Assembly: GCA_963933205.1 (NCBI GenBank) | Contig: CAWVTK010000016.1 | Coordinates: 1-20,394, forward strand | DNA length: 20,394 nt | Reading direction: 5' to 3' | DNA from: UBA6772 sp963933205 | GTDB taxonomy: Bacteria; Bacteroidota; Bacteroidia; Flavobacteriales; UBA7430 | Part shown: in pieces, positions 15,424 through 20,394 of the stretch | How positions within the stretch are numbered: position 1 is the first letter of the stretch | Layout: each line of letters opens with the position of its first letter | The notes under the pieces: model-generated | Database searches by the model: none | Told to the model about the DNA's origin: nothing | What the model saw: only the letters and a program-made list of their open reading frames with translations | Program-made: the position numbers and the translations under genes

Positions 15424-17270
15424 AGAATTCAATTTATTGTACAGTACTGGTATGTGTTTTTGCTTTTCAGGTTAGTTTCGCGCAAAATTTTACTAAACAA
15501 TGGCAATATGTAGAAAGTACTATAGAGCATATTGATGTAACCGAATTATTTGAAGTTTGGGAATACTATCAACAAACACCGCTTAATTTAAACAACCGCA
15601 CACATGTAAATCTGTTGTCAACACTAAATCTATTAACAGATGAAGAACTCAAGCTAATAAGAACGTTTTGTGCTCAGAATAGAGTTAACTCCATATATCA
15701 ATTACAAACTTTAGATATTGAATTGGAAAGCCTTAGAAGAATTAGGCCCTTTATTACAACTACCTTAATTGCCGATGAAACAAATAGAAAACGGAAAACA
15801 AATTTTTATGCCGGTTTACAGTTTCAAACACCACAGAGATTAGGGGTGCTCGAAAAGAAATATATTGGAACTGCCATTAAAACGCATTTAAGATATAGAA
15901 CAGAACTAAACAGTAAGTGGAAGATTGGGTTAGCTCTAGAAAAAGATATTGGCGAGCCCATGTATTACAAAAATAAAGGGATTAATAATTTGAGCTGGAG
16001 TGTGGAATTTAGTGGCTTAAGCAAACTTCGTAAAATTACTTTTGGAAAATACGACATAAGCCTTGGAGAAGGAATTCTATTCGGAACAGCCTATCGAATA
16101 AACAATCCTTATTTTTTGAGCTACAACAAAGGTGTGGTAGTTAAATCGAGCTTAAGTCCAAAAGAGTATAACTACTTTGAGGGTATTGCTAGTACATGGG
16201 AATACAAGCAGATTACAATGGATTTATTTGCCTCGGCAACAAAAGCTAATGGACTAAATACTTACGATAATACCGGACAATTTAGAACAAATACTGAAAT
16301 TGAGAAGTACAAGACTATTTCCAGACACTTAGTAGGCATTCATCTTCGAAAAGAGCATCGAAATAGCAATTTCGCATGGGCAGGAATTGTATACAAATCA
16401 AGTTTGTATAAAGAGGAAGCCCTTTTTTTACAAAGCTTCTATCTTTCAAAAAACTACTACAATCTAGAATTCGTTAGCGAAACTGCATGCCAAGATTTAA
16501 AGGCTTGGGCAAACATTCAAAAATTAAATATTAGTTTGGGTAACAGCAGTTTTTTAACGGTGCAATTTAGAACGAGGGAATCAAATATGATTAATGAGTT
16601 CAACTCAGATTACACAAGCTTTAGCAATGGGTATGAAACTGGGTTTTATTATGCTTTTCAGTCCTCACTAACAAACAGATGGACCCTCAAACTAGCATTC
16701 GATACTTTTGAGTCAAAACAACTTAAACTCGAGGATGTTCCTTATGAAAAAGGTCGTAAAATTTTAGGTGAACTACTCAAAACAACAGAGCACAATAAAT
16801 TTGTTTGTCAATACCAACTCAAGCAGCTAAAAGAGCGTGAAAAAACACAAAAAGTTCGCATACTTTATCAGCAAATTCAAAACACGCAACTTAGGTGGGA
16901 TACCAAACTTTATTGCACACTAGAAAAAGCGGAAGTAAACTCCAGTTTGCAATTTAATTTATACTGGACGAGCAAAAGTAAATTAGAGAAACTCAGTTTT
17001 TCGAACTGTTACTTTTATACGCATAACGAATCTATTTATTGGCAAGCCCCACATTTTTTTGGAAGCTATAACGCCCGTTTTTTAAGTGGTAGAGGAAGCA
17101 CATTAAGTATTTCGCTGCAAAAGAAAATGCGTAAAGACCTAAAAATAGGCCTCCAGGCCCTTGTTTTAAATTATGTGGATAGAGCAGAAATTGGTACAGG
17201 AAACGAACGTATAGCTAACAATAAAAAGTTAGATTTTGCCGTGTATTTAAAATGGAACCGAAGAGATTAG
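15420..17270 (+). CDS. Secreted helix-hairpin-helix protein with predicted outer-membrane barrel
   Basis: I chose the ATG at 15420, which overlaps the upstream stop as ATGA and gives a proper signal peptide (MKNSIYCTVL..., cleavage near SFA-QN at residue 21); a frame opening at 15396 would add eight residues before it. The protein is then 616 residues. Residues 54-112 (PLNLNNRTHVNLLSTLNLLT... to LRRIRPFI) match the ComEA-type helix-hairpin-helix layout, a fold often used for DNA contact but also found in periplasmic parts of Bacteroidota outer-membrane proteins. The remaining ~500 residues alternate strands rich in Tyr, Phe, Lys and Asn and end DFAVYLKWNRRD, consistent with a large beta-barrel. 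Function is unknown; DNA uptake, envelope assembly or a T9SS accessory role are speculation. Confidence 0.8.
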   Translation: MKNSIYCTVLVCVFAFQVSFAQNFTKQWQYVESTIEHIDVTELFEVWEYYQQTPLNLNNRTHVNLLSTLNLLTDEELKLIRTFCAQNRVNSIYQLQTLDIELESLRRIRPFITTTLIADETNRKRKTNFYAGLQFQTPQRLGVLEKKYIGTAIKTHLRYRTELNSKWKIGLALEKDIGEPMYYKNKGINNLSWSVEFSGLSKLRKITFGKYDISLGEGILFGTAYRINNPYFLSYNKGVVVKSSLSPKEYNYFEGIASTWEYKQITMDLFASATKANGLNTYDNTGQFRTNTEIEKYKTISRHLVGIHLRKEHRNSNFAWAGIVYKSSLYKEEALFLQSFYLSKNYYNLEFVSETACQDLKAWANIQKLNISLGNSSFLTVQFRTRESNMINEFNSDYTSFSNGYETGFYYAFQSSLTNRWTLKLAFDTFESKQLKLEDVPYEKGRKILGELLKTTEHNKFVCQYQLKQLKEREKTQKVRILYQQIQNTQLRWDTKLYCTLEKAEVNSSLQFNLYWTSKSKLEKLSFSNCYFYTHNESIYWQAPHFFGSYNARFLSGRGSTLSISLQKKMRKDLKIGLQALVLNYVDRAEIGTGNERIANNKKLDFAVYLKWNRRD

Positions 17271-17830
17271 AACGAAATGTGAATTTTTGTCAATTTAATC
17301 GCAATCGCTAAAAGGATAATCCCAAACACTCTACGTAACACATTTATTCCTCCCTTACCCAAAAGACGTTCAATTTTTCCTGTAGACTTTAGAACTAAAT
17401 ACACAAAAAATAAATTTATGAGCACGCCAACAATAATGTTATTAATAGAATAAGAAGAACGCAATGAAATAATTGTGGTTAGGGTACCTGAGCCTGCAAT
17501 TAGAGGAAATGCAATGGGAACAATAGATCCCGAAGTGTCGTTTTCATCAGATTTAAACAATTCGATGTTTAGGATCATTTCTAAAGCAAGTAGAAAAATA
17601 ATAAAAGCACCAGCTAAAGCAAAAGAAGCCACATCGATGCCAATTAGGTTTAAGATTTGTTCTCCTAAAAAAAGAAACAAAACCATTATTATACCCGCCA
17701 CTAAAGTTGCCTTTTCGGATTGAATATACCCAGTTTTTGCTTTTAAGCCAAGTATAATTGGAATAGAGCCCAAAACATCTATTACAGCAAAGAGTGTAAG
17801 AGTTACTGTGAGTATGTCGTTAAAATTCAT
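17267..17830 (-). CDS. MarC-family inner-membrane protein
   Basis: MarC-family (UPF0056) proteins are six-helix inner-membrane proteins of unknown transport role; an early link to multidrug resistance was not confirmed. The 187-residue protein is of normal length, with hydrophobic helices at about 5-28, 43-62, 67-90, 101-125, 130-148 and 165-183. The first helix carries TLFAVIDVLGSIPI and the middle region PIAFPLIAGSGTLTTII, both typical of the family. It lies 17 nt after aroA on the same strand, so it is probably cotranscribed. Its stop codon interlocks with that of the convergent barrel gene (TTAG, 17267-17270), with no terminator between them. Confidence 0.92.
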   Translation of the reverse strand: MNFNDILTVTLTLFAVIDVLGSIPIILGLKAKTGYIQSEKATLVAGIIMVLFLFLGEQILNLIGIDVASFALAGAFIIFLLALEMILNIELFKSDENDTSGSIVPIAFPLIAGSGTLTTIISLRSSYSINNIIVGVLINLFFVYLVLKSTGKIERLLGKGGINVLRRVFGIILLAIAIKLTKIHISF

Positions 17831-17847
17831 AACTATCGATTTTTAAT

Positions 17848-19089
17848 TTAATGCAAAATTAAATTAAATGATAGTTTTTGCAAATCTTCCCAGTAAGATT
17901 TGTACGATTTATTTACGACCTCAGAGTTGTGGATGAGCACCGACTTAGCCTTTAATGCTAATGGTGCTAAACTCATAGCCATTCTATGATCTTGGTAGGT
18001 TTTAAATTCTAAATCGATGCAAGGAAAAACGCTCAAAGGATCAATATGTAAGGTATGGTTATTCGTAATTAAAACTTCGGCTCCACACTTGACCAATTCA
18101 TTTTGTAAGGCCTGTAAACGATCGGTTTCTTTTAATGGCAAATTGAATAATCCAGTAATTTTAACACAAACCCCCAAACCACATGCAGTTACGGCAATAG
18201 TTTGAGCTAAGTCTGGTGTAGCTTTGCAATCAAATTCTAAAAATTTTGGCAATTCAAATCCAGGTATTTTACGAAGCGTTAAAACCTTGTTATCTATCCG
18301 AGATCGTATACCAAACGACTGGTATAACTCCATGATTATAGAATCCCCTTGGGTAGAGTTTTCCAGTACTTGAGAAACGCTTATTTCTCCAGAATCGCTT
18401 AGGGCTAAAACTTCAAACAAGTATGAAATAGAGGACCAGTCAGACTCCACTTCTGTAATTTGATTCGAATAAACGCCGGGTAAAACTGAAATCTTATTTC
18501 CAATCCAAGTAGAATTTACGCCCTGTTGCTTCATCAAACTTAAAGTCATTTCTATATAAGGCTTTGATAGAACCTCGCCTATTAATTCCAATTGAATTCC
18601 CTTTTTTAAATAAGGGGCTATTAGAAGTATTGCAGAAATAAATTGACTAGATATAGATGCTTTTATAGATAAACAACCACCGCTTAAGGTTTTTCCTCGA
18701 ATTTGCAAAGGAGGGAAACCCTCCTTTTCTAAATACGTAATGTCTGCGCCCAAAACGCGTAAGGCTTCCACCAAGTCGTTTATAGGTCTCTCTTTCATTC
18801 TAGCCGCACCTGTCAGTACAATTTCGGTGTTTTGAATTGCATAAAAAGCGGTTAAAAAACGCATGGCCGTACCTGCAAGACCAATATCTTTTACTAAACT
18901 ATTGCTTCTTAAAGCGTTTTGTAATGCTAGGGTATCTTTAGAGTTCGAACCATTCTGCAAAGAAACATTTACAGCCTGAAGTGCCTGAATAATTAGCAAT
19001 CTATTAGAAATACTTTTAGATCCAGGAATACGAAGCGCTCCTTTTATGTGTTTTTGATCTATTTGTACTTTACACCTCATGGATGACAT
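17848..19089 (-). CDS. aroA: 3-phosphoshikimate 1-carboxyvinyltransferase (EPSP synthase)
   Basis: AroA joins phosphoenolpyruvate to shikimate-3-phosphate in the sixth step of the shikimate pathway toward chorismate and the aromatic amino acids. The 413-residue protein has the expected motifs: PGSKSISNR (22-30), AGTAMRFLTAF (72-82), RMKERPI (97-103), SSQF (147-150), ATPDLAQTIA (290-299, with the catalytic Asp), KETDRLQAL (320-328) and QDHRMAMS (366-373). Both repeats of the inside-out barrel fold are present. The start may be at 19089 (MSSMRCK) or 19080 (MRCKVQ); neither has a clear ribosome-binding site. It follows topA after a terminator and precedes marC by 17 nt. Confidence 0.96.
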   Translation of the reverse strand: MSSMRCKVQIDQKHIKGALRIPGSKSISNRLLIIQALQAVNVSLQNGSNSKDTLALQNALRSNSLVKDIGLAGTAMRFLTAFYAIQNTEIVLTGAARMKERPINDLVEALRVLGADITYLEKEGFPPLQIRGKTLSGGCLSIKASISSQFISAILLIAPYLKKGIQLELIGEVLSKPYIEMTLSLMKQQGVNSTWIGNKISVLPGVYSNQITEVESDWSSISYLFEVLALSDSGEISVSQVLENSTQGDSIIMELYQSFGIRSRIDNKVLTLRKIPGFELPKFLEFDCKATPDLAQTIAVTACGLGVCVKITGLFNLPLKETDRLQALQNELVKCGAEVLITNNHTLHIDPLSVFPCIDLEFKTYQDHRMAMSLAPLALKAKSVLIHNSEVVNKSYKSYWEDLQKLSFNLILH

Positions 19090-19100
19090 CTTGCTTAAAC

Positions 19101-19132
19101 AAAAGAGTCCTCACATTAGTGAAGACTCTTTT
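19101..19132 (-). terminator. Terminator after topA, close to the aroA start
   Basis: AAAAGAGTC (19101-19109) pairs with GACTCTTTT (19124-19132), and inside it TCAC pairs with GTGA around an ATTA loop, with one C/A mismatch. On the minus strand the T-run follows the stem. It begins 4 nt after the topA stop and ends 11 nt before the upstream aroA ATG. Confidence 0.85.
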
Positions 19133-19135
19133 GGA

Positions 19136-20394
19136 TTATTTCTTTTTTACTGTTGTTTTGGCTTTTGGCTTTGTCTTCGCTTTTGGTTTTGCCTTTGCCT
19201 TTGCCTTTGGTTTGGCTTTAGCTTTTATGCTTGGTTTAGCCTTACCTTTTTTCTTTGGTTGATTTTCCATTATAACCAAACATTGAGCTCGATCTAAACT
19301 TTCGGCTTCAACGTCTTTTGGAATTTTATAATTGGTTTTCTCAACTTTTATATAAGGACCCCATCTACCATGAAGTACCTGTATGGTTGGTTCTTCTTTA
19401 TCAAAAGTATTGATGTGTTTTTCGGCATCTGATTTTCGTTTTGCTTCAATCAGCTCAATACAAATGTCTAGCTCTATAGTCATCGGATCGTATTCTCCTA
19501 ATGATACAAACTTGCTGTCGTGACGAACATAAGGGCCAAATCGTCCTATTGCAACCGTTACCACCTTTTCTTCAAACTGCCCCACTTGGCGCGGCAGCTT
19601 AAACAAATCAATCGCTTCGTTTAAGGTAATGGACTCTATAGACTGCCCTTTTAAAAGACTCGCAAACTTAGGCTTTTCCTCCTCAGAGCCTTCACCCAGC
19701 TGTGCCATTGGTCCGTAACGTCCAATACGCACATAAATATTTATACCAGTACCAGGGTCTATACCTAAAAGACGTTCTCCAACGGCTCTGTCGGCATTTT
19801 CTTTTACATCTTCAACTTTAGCATGAAAATCGCCGTAAAAATCGAGAAGCATTTTATTCCACTCCTTGTCTCCTGCAGCAATCTCATCAAACTCTTCTTC
19901 TACGTTTGCTGTAAAGTGGTAATCTAAAATAGCATTAAAGTTAGATACCAAAAAATCGTTTACAACCATTCCTATATCTGTAGGGCATAATTTCCCTTTC
20001 TTGGAACCTGCTTTTTCCTGGAGCACTTTTGTCTCAATAATAGAGTTAGCCAGTTCTACGAAATGGTAAGAACGAAGAGTTCCTTCGTCTTCGCCTTTTT
20101 CAACATAACCTCTGCGCTGAACCGTAGAAATGGTGGGTGCATAGGTAGAAGGACGACCGATACCAAGCTCTTCGAGTTTTTTAACTAAACTTGCTTCTGT
20201 AAAACGAGCAGGAGCTTGAGTAAAACGTTCTCTAGAACTAATTGATTTGTAAGCTATACTTTCGCCAACTTCCAATTTCGGAAGCATTCCATCTTGTTCC
20301 TCTTCGTTTTCTTCGTCATTACCCTCTAAATAAACTTTCAGAAATCCATCAAAAACAATAACTTCTCCTTTGGCTACAAAGTTCTTATCGTGGT
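19136..20394 (-). CDS. topA: DNA topoisomerase I (type IA), C-terminal half
   Basis: TopA relaxes negatively supercoiled DNA by a transient 5'-phosphotyrosine break. About 418 codons are visible and the frame stays open to the window edge, so the N-terminal toprim domain and the catalytic Tyr are outside. The fragment begins in GEVIVFDGFLKVYLE, a core type IA motif, then an acidic insert (NDEENEEEQDG), RFTEASLVKKLEELGIGRPSTYA, and several topoisomerase C-terminal repeats (for example VAIGRFGPYVRHDSKFVSLG and GRWGPYIKVEKTNYKIPKD). No Cys zinc-ribbon is seen. The last 39 residues are a lysine-rich K-A-P tail resembling histone H1-like tails. An ATG occurs at 20287 but is internal, not the start. 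Confidence 0.96.
   Translation of the reverse strand, partial: HDKNFVAKGEVIVFDGFLKVYLEGNDEENEEEQDGMLPKLEVGESIAYKSISSRERFTQAPARFTEASLVKKLEELGIGRPSTYAPTISTVQRRGYVEKGEDEGTLRSYHFVELANSIIETKVLQEKAGSKKGKLCPTDIGMVVNDFLVSNFNAILDYHFTANVEEEFDEIAAGDKEWNKMLLDFYGDFHAKVEDVKENADRAVGERLLGIDPGTGINIYVRIGRYGPMAQLGEGSEEEKPKFASLLKGQSIESITLNEAIDLFKLPRQVGQFEEKVVTVAIGRFGPYVRHDSKFVSLGEYDPMTIELDICIELIEAKRKSDAEKHINTFDKEEPTIQVLHGRWGPYIKVEKTNYKIPKDVEAESLDRAQCLVIMENQPKKKGKAKPSIKAKAKPKAKAKAKPKAKTKPKAKTTVKKK
19139..19255 (-). repeat. Low-complexity repeat coding the Lys-Ala-Pro tail of TopA
   Basis: The DNA is a run of near-repeated hexamers (GCCTTT, GCTTTT, GGTTTT in plus-strand reading) that codes alternating KA, KP and KT dipeptides; 20 of the 39 residues are lysine. 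Such tracts are prone to slippage and vary in length between relatives. Confidence 0.85.

Noticed and set aside
17845..17865. 8-bp inverted repeat AATTTAAT...ATTAAATT over the aroA stop
   Set aside because: It is made only of A and T, with no T-run of terminator type, and is likely chance in this composition.

Overview
The window looks like chromosome from a Bacteroidota bacterium, probably a marine or aquatic member of Flavobacteriales. The evidence is a complete type IX secretion / gliding core (porP-gldK-gldL-gldM-gldN), a secreted protein ending in a T9SS type A sorting domain, GCTD/DDGSC cysteine repeats typical of marine Flavobacteriales surface proteins, promoters of the TTG...TAnnTTTG type used by Bacteroidota, and no clear Shine-Dalgarno sequences. 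Base composition is AT-rich and even, and I see no insertion sequence, prophage, CRISPR array or other sign of recent transfer.

Layout. 1-68: initiator tRNA-fMet on the minus strand, cut at its 3' end. 69-244: divergent promoter region for the tRNA and for era, with a 15-bp hairpin between them. 245-2450: era and der, two ribosome-assembly GTPases 7 nt apart, closed by a strong terminator. 2748-4766: a T9SS cargo protein with cysteine repeats and a perfect 108-bp tandem duplication. A bidirectional terminator separates it from the minus-strand block. 4795-14555 (minus, listed in transcription order): an arginase-fold protein with a degraded metal site, porP, gldK, gldL, gldM, gldN, then across a terminator an FAD oxidoreductase resembling the MnmC oxidase domain, and a YheS-like ABC-F ATPase. 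14683-17270 (plus): two overlapping genes for signal-peptide-bearing proteins that look like outer-membrane barrels; the second carries an N-terminal helix-hairpin-helix region. 17267-20394 (minus, in transcription order): topA (5' part outside the window), aroA and marC.

How the genes work together. GldL and GldM form the proton-driven inner-membrane motor of T9SS. GldK and GldN form the periplasmic ring under the outer membrane, and PorP/SprF-type proteins are outer-membrane partners. The protein at 2748-4766 is a likely substrate of this machine. Era, Der, the ABC-F protein and possibly the MnmC-like oxidoreductase all touch ribosomes or tRNA, while TopA and AroA are housekeeping enzymes.

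The least explained parts are the arginase-fold protein with two of six metal ligands replaced, the two-gene outer-membrane cassette beside the T9SS locus, the MnmC-oxidase-like protein without a methyltransferase domain, and two terminators placed directly against the start of the next gene. I did not find a clearly new multi-gene system; the two-gene cassette is the best candidate for undescribed function.
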